A DNA stretch of 64,000 nucleotides from NCBI RefSeq assembly GCF_004745945.1, contig NZ_SRLE01000001.1, positions 1 to 64,000 on the forward strand, in the 5' to 3' direction. Origin of the DNA: Mangrovimicrobium sediminis (GTDB lineage Bacteria; Pseudomonadota; Gammaproteobacteria; Pseudomonadales; Halieaceae). The translations under genes and the position numbers were made by a program. Positions within the stretch are counted from its first letter, which is position 1. Each line of letters opens with the position of its first letter. Shown piece after piece: positions 47,338 through 55,508 of the stretch. The notes under the pieces were generated by a model, which worked only from the letters and a program-made list of their open reading frames with translations, was not told the DNA's origin and searched no databases.

Positions 47338-47688
47338 TCAGTGCCCGCACTTACCTTCGCCGCACTTGCCTTCGGTGGTTTTCTCACCGCAGGAGCCTTC
47401 GGCTTTTTTCTCGCCGCAGGAGCCTTCAGCTTTTTTCTCGCCGCAGGAGCCTTCAGCTTTCTTCTCACCACAAGAGCCTTCGGCTTTCTTCTCACCGCAA
47501 GAGCCTTCGGCGGACTTGCCACCGCAGGAGCCTTCTTCCATCAGCTTCGCATGGTTGGCGAGGTCGTAGCCGCCACTCAGCTGCTGCGCCGAAAACGGGT
47601 TGCTGGAGGCCGCTGCCAGCGGTGCGATGGAAGACGCCAGGAACGCGGTACCGAGAGCGATGGCCAGTGGTTTTTTCGATTGAGACAT
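47338..47688 (-). CDS. hvfA: HvfA-type copper-binding RiPP precursor with eight Cys motifs
   Basis: 116 aa from ATG 47688. Signal-like leader MSQSKKPLAIALGTAFLASS, then NPFSAQQLSGGYDLANHAKLMEE and eight cysteine motifs: six EGSCG and two EGKCG, ending EGKCGEGKCGH. Family members are modified at Cys by the DUF692 enzyme and then buffer copper in the periplasm. Here most motifs have Ser in place of Lys and are spaced by nine residues as a tandem repeat. Confidence 0.93.
   Translation of the reverse strand: MSQSKKPLAIALGTAFLASSIAPLAAASSNPFSAQQLSGGYDLANHAKLMEEGSCGGKSAEGSCGEKKAEGSCGEKKAEGSCGEKKAEGSCGEKKAEGSCGEKTTEGKCGEGKCGH
47370..47531 (-). repeat. Six 27-bp tandem repeats within hvfA
   Basis: Units start at 47370, 47397, 47424, 47451, 47478 and 47505, each encoding nine residues (EGSCG plus a four-residue linker). 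Units are near-identical in the middle (47397-47504) and diverge at the ends, as expected for repeat expansion. Confidence 0.9.
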
Positions 47689-47875
47689 AATGAGTAACCT
47701 GTATCGGAGTGAGAGTTTTTGTGTTGCCACGTAAAGCGGCGTCCCGGTGTACCCCGGGGGCGCCATACGGGTCGTAGTATGACCCAAGTCGAAAAATGAA
47801 GTTTCACGGAAGTATAACGTCTGCCCGGAACTCGATGGTATTTTTTCACAAGCCCGCGGGCGGCGTTGGCAGTCC

Positions 47876-50800
47876 TCAGGCGGGGTGCTCGCGCAGCCAG
47901 GCCTGCACCGCGGCCCACTGCTCCTCCAGGCGCTTTTGCGACACCGCCATGCGCGTGCCGAGGTTCTGCGCAAACAGGGAAACACGCAACTCCTCGAGCA
48001 TCCAGCGATAGCGCGCGGCGTCCTCGCAACTGTCGAGGATACCCTCGCGCCGCTCTACCAGCTCCCACAACGGCGCCTGCAGCGACTCCAGCAGATGCAG
48101 GTGCTTCTGGTCCTTGGGGTACTGCCCGGCCAGGCGCTCGACGCGCTGCTGCAGGGCTTTCATATAGCGCGGGTACTGGCCCAGCCACTGGGCAGGCGCG
48201 TCGCGCAGGGCGTGAGGGCGCCACAGGGCAGCGGCCTGGGTTTCGATATCGGCCACGCTGTCCGCCCACTGTCCGGTGGGGATGCGCGCGAGTCGCTGCC
48301 GCGCATCCGCCAGCGCCTGCAGGGCCGTGAGCAGGGCCGACTCCAGGGCGCTGGCGCGCTCCACAACCTGCGCCCGCCCGCGCTGCAGTACGGTCTCGAA
48401 CGCCGACTGGTCGCGGGGCGCGCCGGCCTCCAGGTCGTGCCCCTCGGCCAGGGCGGCATCGATCAGGTCCTCCACCAGTGCCTCGCGCGACACCCCAGCC
48501 CCGGCCAGCGCCAGCTGCGCGGTATTGCCCTTGAACATCTGCTTGCGCAGGTACTTCACGGTCTGCGCACTGTGCAGGCGCAGCAGCTTCAACACGCCCA
48601 GGCGGTGTGCCCGCGCGGCGCTGTGCGCGTAATCCAGCAATTCGATGGCGACACTGTCGCCGCAATCCACCAGCGCCGGGTAGGCGACGATCTCCACGCC
48701 AGCCTGGGTAAAACGCCACTGCTCCGGGACATCGCCGAAGTCCCAGCGCGTCAGGCCCTGGCGCGCGGGGGACGCGCTCTCGCTGGTGCTGACACTCTGC
48801 CGGGTATCGCTTCGGTAGGCCTCGACCAGGGTCGCCAGGTCCCTGCCCTGCTGCAGCAGGCGTCCGTCGGCATCGACGACGCGAATGTTCATGCGGTAAA
48901 AGTCGTCGAGCTTCTGCGTATCCCAATCCGCCGGCCTCAATTTGATCCCCGCCTGCCGGCCGAGAATTTCGGACAGCGCGTCGAGCAGGTCGCGGTCGCC
49001 CGGAGTGAGTTCCGCCAGTGCACGGTCCACGTGGTCAGGTACTGGCACCAGGCGCTTGCGCTTGTCCTTGGGCAGGCCCTTGACCAGGGCGATGCATTTA
49101 TCGCGCAGCAAGCCGGGTACCAGCCACTCGAACAGGTGCCGGGGCACGCGATTGAGCAGGGCCACAGGGACCGTCACCGAGACCCCGTCCGCCTCGCCGC
49201 CGGGCTCGAAGCGGTAGTCCAGGCGCAGGGTGAGATCGCCGTGCTGCAACTGGTCCGGGAACTGGTCGCCCAGTGCGCCGGGGTCGCGGGCGATAAGGTC
49301 CTCGCGGCACATACGCAGGGTTTGCGCCGCCTGCGACTCGCGCCGCAGCCAGGACTCCAGCTGCTTGCTGTTATAGCAATCCGCGGGGAGCCGCTGGTCG
49401 TAGAACTCGAACAGCGCCTGTTCGTCCACCAGGATGTCGCGGCGGCGGGTCTTGGACTCCAGTTCCTCGACCTCGCGCACCAGTCGCAGGTTGTGCTTGA
49501 GAAATGCGGGCGGCCGCTGGTAGCGCCCGGCCACCAGACCCTCGCGGATCATCAGTTCACGGGCGACCGGCGGGTCGATGGGGCCGTAGTGCAGCGAGCG
49601 TTTGTCGACCACGGTGAGGCCGTAGAGCGACAGCCGCTCGTAGGCCATCACCCGGCCGCTGCGCGGCTGCCAGCGCGGGTGGTAGTAGTGGTGCTTGAGC
49701 AGTGCCGGGTTGGCCTGGGCAATCCACTCCGGTTCGATGGTGCCGACGTCGCGGGCAAAGACCCGCGAGGTCTCGACGATCTCCGCCGCCACCAGCCACT
49801 TGGGGCGTTTGCGCGCCTGCGACGACCCCGGGAAAATCTGCAGTTTGCGGTTGCGCGCGCCGAGGTAGTCGCGATCCTCCTGGTGCTGCGCGATATTGCC
49901 GAGCAGGCCCGCCAGCAGTGCGCGGTGCACGCCGGCGTAGTTTTCCTCCTCCGGCAGGGCCGATGACGCGCGCAGGCCCTGTTGGCGACAGGCGATGGCC
50001 AGTTGCGTGTGCACGTCGCGCCACTCGCGCATGCGCAGCCAGGACAGGAACTCGCGCTTGCACAGCTTGCGCAACTGGTTCTGGCTGAGTTCCTGGCGCT
50101 GGCCCTCGTAGTAGCGCCAAAGGTTCAGCCAGGCCATGAAATCCGAGCGCTCGTGGCGGAACCGGGCGTGGGCCTGGTCCGCCTGCTGCTGTTTCTCCTG
50201 GGGTCGCTCGCGCGGGTCCTGCACCGCCAGCGCACTGGCGATCACCAGGATCTCCGCCAGGCAACCTTCGCCCTGGGCCGCCAGTACCATGCGCCCGAGG
50301 CGCGGGTCCACCGGCAGGCGCCCCAGCTTGTGACCGATGTCCGTGAGCCGGTCGTCGCCGTCCACCGCCCCCAGTTCCTCGAGCAGCTTGTAGCCGTCGC
50401 GCACCAGCCGGGAATCCGGCGGGTTGATGAACGGGAAGTCCTTCACCTTGCCCAGGCCCAGGCTCAGCATCTGCAGGATGACGGCGGCGAGGTTGGTGCG
50501 CAGGATCTCCGGGTCGGTAAACTCCGGGCGACGCTGGAAATCCTCCTCGCTGTACAGGCGCAGGCAGACCCCCGGCCCGACCCGGCCACAGCGCCCCTGG
50601 CGCTGGTTGGCGCTGGCCTGGGACACCGGCTCGATGGGCAGGCGCTGCACTTTCGTGCGGTAGCTGTAGCGACTGATGCGCGCCTCGCCGGGGTCGATCA
50701 CATAGCGGATGCCTGGCACGGTGAGCGAGGTCTCGGCCACGTTGGTGGCCAGCACCACACGCAGGCCGCGTCCGCCCGCCGCATCGAACACGCGGTTCTG

Positions 50801-51610
50801 CTCGGCCTGGGACAGGCGCGCATACAGCGGCAGCACGTCGAGCGCCTGCTCGCCGCGCAACAGGCGGGCGGTTTCGCGGATCTCGCGTTCGCCCGGCAGG
50901 AACACCAGCATGTCGCCGCGCGGACCCCAGGCGCCGCTGTCGATCTCGCGCACCAGTTCGGCGATGCGCTCGGTGGCGTCCTGGTCCTCCTCCTGCGGCG
51001 CGCCCAGGTAGTGGGTCTCCACCGGGTAGCTGCGACCGGAGACCTCGATGACCGGAGCGTCGCCGAAGTGGCGGGCGAAGCTCGCCACGTCGATGGTCGC
51101 CGAGGTGATGATCAGCTTGAGGTCCGGGCGCCGCGGCAACAGGCGCTTAAGGTAACCGAGCAGGAAGTCGATATTCAGACTGCGCTCGTGGGCCTCGTCG
51201 ATGATGATGGAGTCGTAGCGACGCAGCTCGCGATCGCGCTGGATCTCGGCGAGCAGGATGCCGTCGGTCATCAATTTGACCGCAGTGTCCTCGGACACCT
51301 GGTCGGTGAAGCGCACCTGGTAGCCGACCGCGCCGCCGAGTTCCACCTGGAGTTCATCGGCGATGCGCCGCGCCACCGTGCGCGCGGCGAGCCGGCGCGG
51401 CTGGGTGTGGCCGATCAGGCCGGCGCGGCCGCGGCCGAGCTCCAGGCAGATCTTGGGCAGCTGGGTGGTCTTGCCCGAACCGGTTTCGCCGGCGACCACC
51501 ACCACCTGGTGTTCCGCTATCGCCCTGGCGATCTCCTCGCGGCACTGGGCCACCGGCAGTTCTTCCGGGTAGCGGATGTGCAGTTGCAGGGTTTCCGGGA
51601 GCGGGGACAT
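47876..51610 (-). CDS. hrpA: ATP-dependent RNA helicase HrpA
   Basis: 1244-aa DEAH-box helicase. Walker A GETGSGKTTQLP at about 41-52, DEAH in IIIDEAHERSLN near 137, SAT in ITSATID, and QRQGRCGRVGPG (motif VI) near 340. The OB-fold/HrpA C-terminal domain extends to the end. Length is near the E. coli protein (about 1300 aa). It unwinds RNA and rescues stalled ribosomes in other bacteria. ATG 51610 gives the usual start. Confidence 0.96.
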   Translation of the reverse strand: MSPLPETLQLHIRYPEELPVAQCREEIARAIAEHQVVVVAGETGSGKTTQLPKICLELGRGRAGLIGHTQPRRLAARTVARRIADELQVELGGAVGYQVRFTDQVSEDTAVKLMTDGILLAEIQRDRELRRYDSIIIDEAHERSLNIDFLLGYLKRLLPRRPDLKLIITSATIDVASFARHFGDAPVIEVSGRSYPVETHYLGAPQEEDQDATERIAELVREIDSGAWGPRGDMLVFLPGEREIRETARLLRGEQALDVLPLYARLSQAEQNRVFDAAGGRGLRVVLATNVAETSLTVPGIRYVIDPGEARISRYSYRTKVQRLPIEPVSQASANQRQGRCGRVGPGVCLRLYSEEDFQRRPEFTDPEILRTNLAAVILQMLSLGLGKVKDFPFINPPDSRLVRDGYKLLEELGAVDGDDRLTDIGHKLGRLPVDPRLGRMVLAAQGEGCLAEILVIASALAVQDPRERPQEKQQQADQAHARFRHERSDFMAWLNLWRYYEGQRQELSQNQLRKLCKREFLSWLRMREWRDVHTQLAIACRQQGLRASSALPEEENYAGVHRALLAGLLGNIAQHQEDRDYLGARNRKLQIFPGSSQARKRPKWLVAAEIVETSRVFARDVGTIEPEWIAQANPALLKHHYYHPRWQPRSGRVMAYERLSLYGLTVVDKRSLHYGPIDPPVARELMIREGLVAGRYQRPPAFLKHNLRLVREVEELESKTRRRDILVDEQALFEFYDQRLPADCYNSKQLESWLRRESQAAQTLRMCREDLIARDPGALGDQFPDQLQHGDLTLRLDYRFEPGGEADGVSVTVPVALLNRVPRHLFEWLVPGLLRDKCIALVKGLPKDKRKRLVPVPDHVDRALAELTPGDRDLLDALSEILGRQAGIKLRPADWDTQKLDDFYRMNIRVVDADGRLLQQGRDLATLVEAYRSDTRQSVSTSESASPARQGLTRWDFGDVPEQWRFTQAGVEIVAYPALVDCGDSVAIELLDYAHSAARAHRLGVLKLLRLHSAQTVKYLRKQMFKGNTAQLALAGAGVSREALVEDLIDAALAEGHDLEAGAPRDQSAFETVLQRGRAQVVERASALESALLTALQALADARQRLARIPTGQWADSVADIETQAAALWRPHALRDAPAQWLGQYPRYMKALQQRVERLAGQYPKDQKHLHLLESLQAPLWELVERREGILDSCEDAARYRWMLEELRVSLFAQNLGTRMAVSQKRLEEQWAAVQAWLREHPA

Positions 51611-51786
51611 CGGGACGGGAGACAGGAGGTATGCAGGTCAGCTTATCGACCGCGAACAATGCGCGATTATCGGCGCCGGCGCAACCGCTGCGTCGCCAGT
51701 GGAGTGCGCTGCGCTTACCCGCGTATGATTGGCAAAAACGCGGGCAGCCCCGAAGCAGGGTGCCCGCCGCACAGGGAACAGGGAAC

Positions 51787-52959
51787 GTGAACGGCACGAC
51801 AAAAACTACGCCGGGTCGTTGCGCCCGGCTTGCAGGGCTCAGGCTCCACCGCCTGCTGGCACCGCTGGGCGCAATGCTGCTGTCCGCCTGCGCCAGCCTG
51901 CCGACGCCGGAGGAGATCGCCAGCGCGCCCTCCCCCCTGCCCGGCCTGCCGCTGGCGCTGGATGGGCGGGCCGTGTTTCGCGACACCTTCTGCGCCCTGG
52001 CGCACGCGCAACAGCCCGACCTGGTCGCCGCGGACCCGGACTGTGAGCAGTTGCTCTGGCGACTGCCCGATGAACCCGCCGCCACCGGGTCGCACGGCCC
52101 GGCCGATGCGCCCTCGCTCGCTCCTGCCGAGACGCTCGTCGACGACAGCTCGCGCGTCTTCATCGTCGGCGGCGCGTTCTCCGATTGCTTCGGCAGCGCT
52201 TCACAGGCCTATCGCGACGGCGCCGAGGTGCTGCGCAGCGCGGGCGCGGATGTCGTCCGCATTCCGGTCAGCGGCCGTTCCAGCGCCGAGTACAACGCGG
52301 CGATCATCGCCAGGGAACTCCAGACCGCGCAGCTGTCGCCGGAGGACACGGTCATCCTGCTCGGCTATTCGAAGGGCACCGTCGATATCCTGCAATTCCT
52401 GGCCGAGACACCGGCCATGGCAGACTACATCGACGCGGTGATCAGCGTCGCCGGCCCTACGCTGGGCAGCGCCACCGCGGACACCGGCGACTGGGTCTAC
52501 GATGTGTTCATCGCCCACGGCTTCTCCGGGCACTGCGACCCGGGTGACGGCGGCGTCATCGACGCCCTGGTCACCGAGCGCCGCCAGGCCTGGTGGCGGG
52601 AAAACTCGCCACCGGCCGGCATCCGCTTCTACTCGCTGCTGGGAATTGCCACGGAGCAACACCTGGCCCGCGCCCTGCGCCCCAGCTGGCGACTGCTGGC
52701 CGACCAGGCGCGACTCAACGACGGCCAGGTCACGCCGCAGGAGGGCTGGGTGCCGGGCAGTACCCTGCTGGGTTTTGCCCATGCGGATCACTGGAGTATC
52801 GCGGTGCCTATCGAGGAGGAACTGGAATTTTTCGCCGCCCGCCCCGACCCGCGACCGTACCCGCGCTCGCTGCTGTTCCAGGCGCTGGTGCGCTATGTGG
52901 TGGCGGATCTTTCGGGGCCAGATGGCGCGCCCGATACACGCGGTAAAAGCGGGCAATAG
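51787..52959 (+). CDS. Alpha/beta-hydrolase-like lipoprotein
   Basis: 390 aa from GTG 51787. Lipobox ending Cys35 (AMLLSACAS). The nucleophile elbow GYSKG (Ser in LLGYSKGTVDILQFL) and a late FAHADHWSIAVPI give a Ser...His pair typical of an alpha/beta hydrolase. Probable surface- or periplasm-facing esterase/lipase-like protein. The adjacent downstream gene encodes another lipoprotein. Confidence 0.75.
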   Translation: MNGTTKTTPGRCARLAGLRLHRLLAPLGAMLLSACASLPTPEEIASAPSPLPGLPLALDGRAVFRDTFCALAHAQQPDLVAADPDCEQLLWRLPDEPAATGSHGPADAPSLAPAETLVDDSSRVFIVGGAFSDCFGSASQAYRDGAEVLRSAGADVVRIPVSGRSSAEYNAAIIARELQTAQLSPEDTVILLGYSKGTVDILQFLAETPAMADYIDAVISVAGPTLGSATADTGDWVYDVFIAHGFSGHCDPGDGGVIDALVTERRQAWWRENSPPAGIRFYSLLGIATEQHLARALRPSWRLLADQARLNDGQVTPQEGWVPGSTLLGFAHADHWSIAVPIEEELEFFAARPDPRPYPRSLLFQALVRYVVADLSGPDGAPDTRGKSGQ

Positions 52960-52975
52960 GGGTTAGACTGCACGG

Positions 52976-54277
52976 ATGCCGAGAGCCAAGACCGCAATCG
53001 CCGCCAGGCTGCTGGCCGCACTGTTCCTGCTGGCTGCGCTCGGGGGCTGCGCCAGCTATGCCCCCGCGCCACTGGACCAGTGGCCGGACCGCGAGCGCCT
53101 GCACCGCGAGACCCAGGGGCAGGTCACCGTCTCCGCCAGCATCCTGTCCGACGCCGAGGCGCAGGCCCTGTACGGCGTGGACCTGTCCGACGTGGGCCTG
53201 CAGGCGGTATGGCTGCGCATCGAGAACGCCTCGCCGCACAGCTACTGGTTGCTGGTATCGGCACTGGACGCCAACTACTTCGCCCCTGACGAGGCCGCCA
53301 TACTGTTCCACTGGCGCCTCTCGCGCGAGAACGAGCAGCGCGCCACCGCGCGCTTTCGCGAACTCGCCATTCCGCTGAAGACGCCCTCCGGCAGTGTCAG
53401 CGAGGGCTTCGTGCTGGCCCCGCGCCACGAGGGCGGCCGCTACCTGCCGGTGTTGTTGATGGGCAACAACGAGGTACTCAGCTACGGCTTTGCCGTCGCC
53501 CTGCCGGACGGCGAATTTGATTTCGAGGCCCTGGATGTCGCCGCCATCTACCGCGACGAAACCCTGCCCGAGCACGACCTGGACACTTTGCGCCAGCAAC
53601 TGCTGGCGCTGCCCTGCTGCACCTACGACAAGGCCGGAGAACGCGAGGGCGACCCGCTCAACGTGGTCCTGGTCGGCGACAGCGCGGCGGTGCTCTCGGC
53701 GCTGACCCGCGGCGGCTGGTCCTCCACCCACCGCATCGACAGCGACACCGTGCGCCGCATGCTCGGCGCCGCGATCTCCGGCAGCGCCTACCCGGTGGCG
53801 CCGATCAGCCCGCTGTACCTGTTCGGCCGCCAGCAGGACCTGGCGATGCAGCGCGCGCGCAGCAACATCCTGCAGCGCAACCACATCCGCCTGTGGCTGG
53901 CGCCGTTTCGTTTCGAGGGCAAGCCGGTCTGGGTGGGGCAGGTCAGCCGCGATATCGGCATCAAGGCAACCTGGCTGAGTCCGACCCTGACCACCCACGT
54001 GATCGACCCCAACGTGGACGAGGCGCGCGAGCACCTGCTGCAGAGTCTGCTGGTCAGTGGCGCGGTGCGGCGTTTCGCCTTCGTCGGCGGCGCCGCCGCG
54101 GCCAGCGCCGAGGCACCGCGCAGCAACCTCACCGACGACCCGTTCTTCAGCGACGGCCTGCGCCTGGTCGCCGAGGTCTCCGCACGGGATACCATTCCGC
54201 CGCAGGACGTGAAATTCGTCGAGTGGCGCACCAGCGCCGACCCCAACCGCAGCGCCGTCGACACCGCGGCGCCCTGA
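52976..54277 (+). CDS. LssY C-terminal domain lipoprotein
   Basis: 433 aa; lipobox ending Cys25 (LAALGGC). The LssY-C domain is recognisable in the second half: DPLNVVLVGDSAAVLSALTRGGW, ISPLYLFGRQQDLAMQR, HIRLWLAPFRFEGKPVWVGQ and THVIDPNVDEAREHLL. Function of that domain is unknown; it is often fused to membrane phosphatase modules, which are absent here. Begins 16 bp after the hydrolase-like lipoprotein. Confidence 0.85.
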   Translation: MPRAKTAIAARLLAALFLLAALGGCASYAPAPLDQWPDRERLHRETQGQVTVSASILSDAEAQALYGVDLSDVGLQAVWLRIENASPHSYWLLVSALDANYFAPDEAAILFHWRLSRENEQRATARFRELAIPLKTPSGSVSEGFVLAPRHEGGRYLPVLLMGNNEVLSYGFAVALPDGEFDFEALDVAAIYRDETLPEHDLDTLRQQLLALPCCTYDKAGEREGDPLNVVLVGDSAAVLSALTRGGWSSTHRIDSDTVRRMLGAAISGSAYPVAPISPLYLFGRQQDLAMQRARSNILQRNHIRLWLAPFRFEGKPVWVGQVSRDIGIKATWLSPTLTTHVIDPNVDEAREHLLQSLLVSGAVRRFAFVGGAAAASAEAPRSNLTDDPFFSDGLRLVAEVSARDTIPPQDVKFVEWRTSADPNRSAVDTAAP

Positions 54278-54357
54278 ACCGGCCAGCGCGGCCGCTCGGA
54301 CAACACCACACGCGGAAATGCGTTAAGCTTGCGCCGCCATCATCCCGGAGCAAAGCC

Positions 54358-54834
54358 ATGACGCAGTTGAGCAACTACACCTACGACGAAATCAGCATCG
54401 GCCAGCGCGCCAGCTTCGAGCGCAAGGTGGAGGAACGCGACATCCAGTTGTTCGCCGCCGCGACCGGCGACGTCAACCCCCTGCACCTGGACGCAGACTT
54501 CGCCGCAACTACCCGTTTCGGCGAGCGCATCGCCCACGGCATGCTCACCGCCTCCTTCGTCTCCGCGGCACTGGCCATGCGCCTGCCCGGTCCGGGCACC
54601 ATCTTCATGGAGCAACAGGTGCGCTTCCGCCTGCCGGTCAGGATCGGCGACGTGATCAGCGTGGAACTGGAGGTGACGGAGAAGGAGGACAAGCGCAAGG
54701 CGGTGACCCTGGCCTGCACCGCGCGCAATCAGGACGGCAAGGCCGTGCTCACCGGTACCGCGAAGGTGGTGGCCCCGGCGGAGAAGCTCTCCCTGCCCTG
54801 CCCGCCGACACCGCAGGTGACGGTCGCCGGCTGA
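54358..54834 (+). CDS. MaoC family (R)-specific dehydratase
   Basis: 158 aa. Hot-dog fold with the hydratase motif FAAATGDVNPLHLDADFAATTRFGERIAHGML (Asp and His catalytic). Probably hydrates (R)-enoyl-CoA thioesters. ATG 54358 has cggag 7 bases upstream. Confidence 0.92.
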   Translation: MTQLSNYTYDEISIGQRASFERKVEERDIQLFAAATGDVNPLHLDADFAATTRFGERIAHGMLTASFVSAALAMRLPGPGTIFMEQQVRFRLPVRIGDVISVELEVTEKEDKRKAVTLACTARNQDGKAVLTGTAKVVAPAEKLSLPCPPTPQVTVAG

Positions 54835-54846
54835 GCCGTCTGCGCC

Positions 54847-55341
54847 TCAGGCGGCGCCGTCGGCGGCGGCCTGCTGGAACTGCTCGTGGCCGAGGTACAT
54901 CAGGTGCAGCAGCACCGAGGCGTCGCGGCCACCGAGGTCCGCCGCCAGCACCATCACCGTGGGCTGGCCTTCCTCCATGGTCACCGCGGGGATGCCGAAG
55001 ATCATCTTGTCCTCGTTGTTCTCAGCGCCGAAGGTGCTGACCTCCTTGTCCTCCTGCACCGCAGCGGCGATGTTCGCCATCAGCGTGCGCGTGCTGGCGC
55101 GGAAGGCGCTGTAGTTGAAGTTGCCGTGAAACTCGGTGTGATCCAGCGCGAGGTCGAAACGCACGGTGGACTTGTCTTCCATCTGCACATTGGTCAGCGC
55201 CACCCGCTTGCCCTGGGCCAGCGCCTTGAACAGGTTCTTGGCGTCGGTGCGCGGCGACTCGACCAGCGCCTTGTGCAGCAGGTTGACGGCCACGGTCAGG
55301 AACTGGTTCCTGGACAGGCTTTTGGTCTCGTACTTGGCCAT
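54847..55341 (-). CDS. Conserved hypothetical protein
   Basis: 164 aa from ATG 55341 with gaggtgacc just before. Soluble, LVESPRTDAKNLFKALAQGKRVALTNVQMEDKSTV and MVLAADLGGRDASVLLHLMYLGHEQF look like a compact alpha/beta domain. No family recognised. Convergent with maoC. Confidence 0.72.
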   Translation of the reverse strand: MAKYETKSLSRNQFLTVAVNLLHKALVESPRTDAKNLFKALAQGKRVALTNVQMEDKSTVRFDLALDHTEFHGNFNYSAFRASTRTLMANIAAAVQEDKEVSTFGAENNEDKMIFGIPAVTMEEGQPTVMVLAADLGGRDASVLLHLMYLGHEQFQQAAADGAA

Positions 55342-55508
55342 GGTCACCTCGGTGTTTTCGCAGGCTGGCAAGTCTACTGGCAGGCGCCGCCGCAGGCAAC
55401 GGCGACTGCTGCCTTGCTGTTCACGGGTGCCGGTGACCGCATAGCCGGCGGCGAGCCGCGACTGCTATGCTTGCCGCCCATGTACGCCAGCACCCACCCC
55501 ACCGCATC

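Noticed and set aside
47370-47531. CRISPR-like array
   Set aside because: Units are contiguous 27-bp repeats in a coding frame with no spacers.
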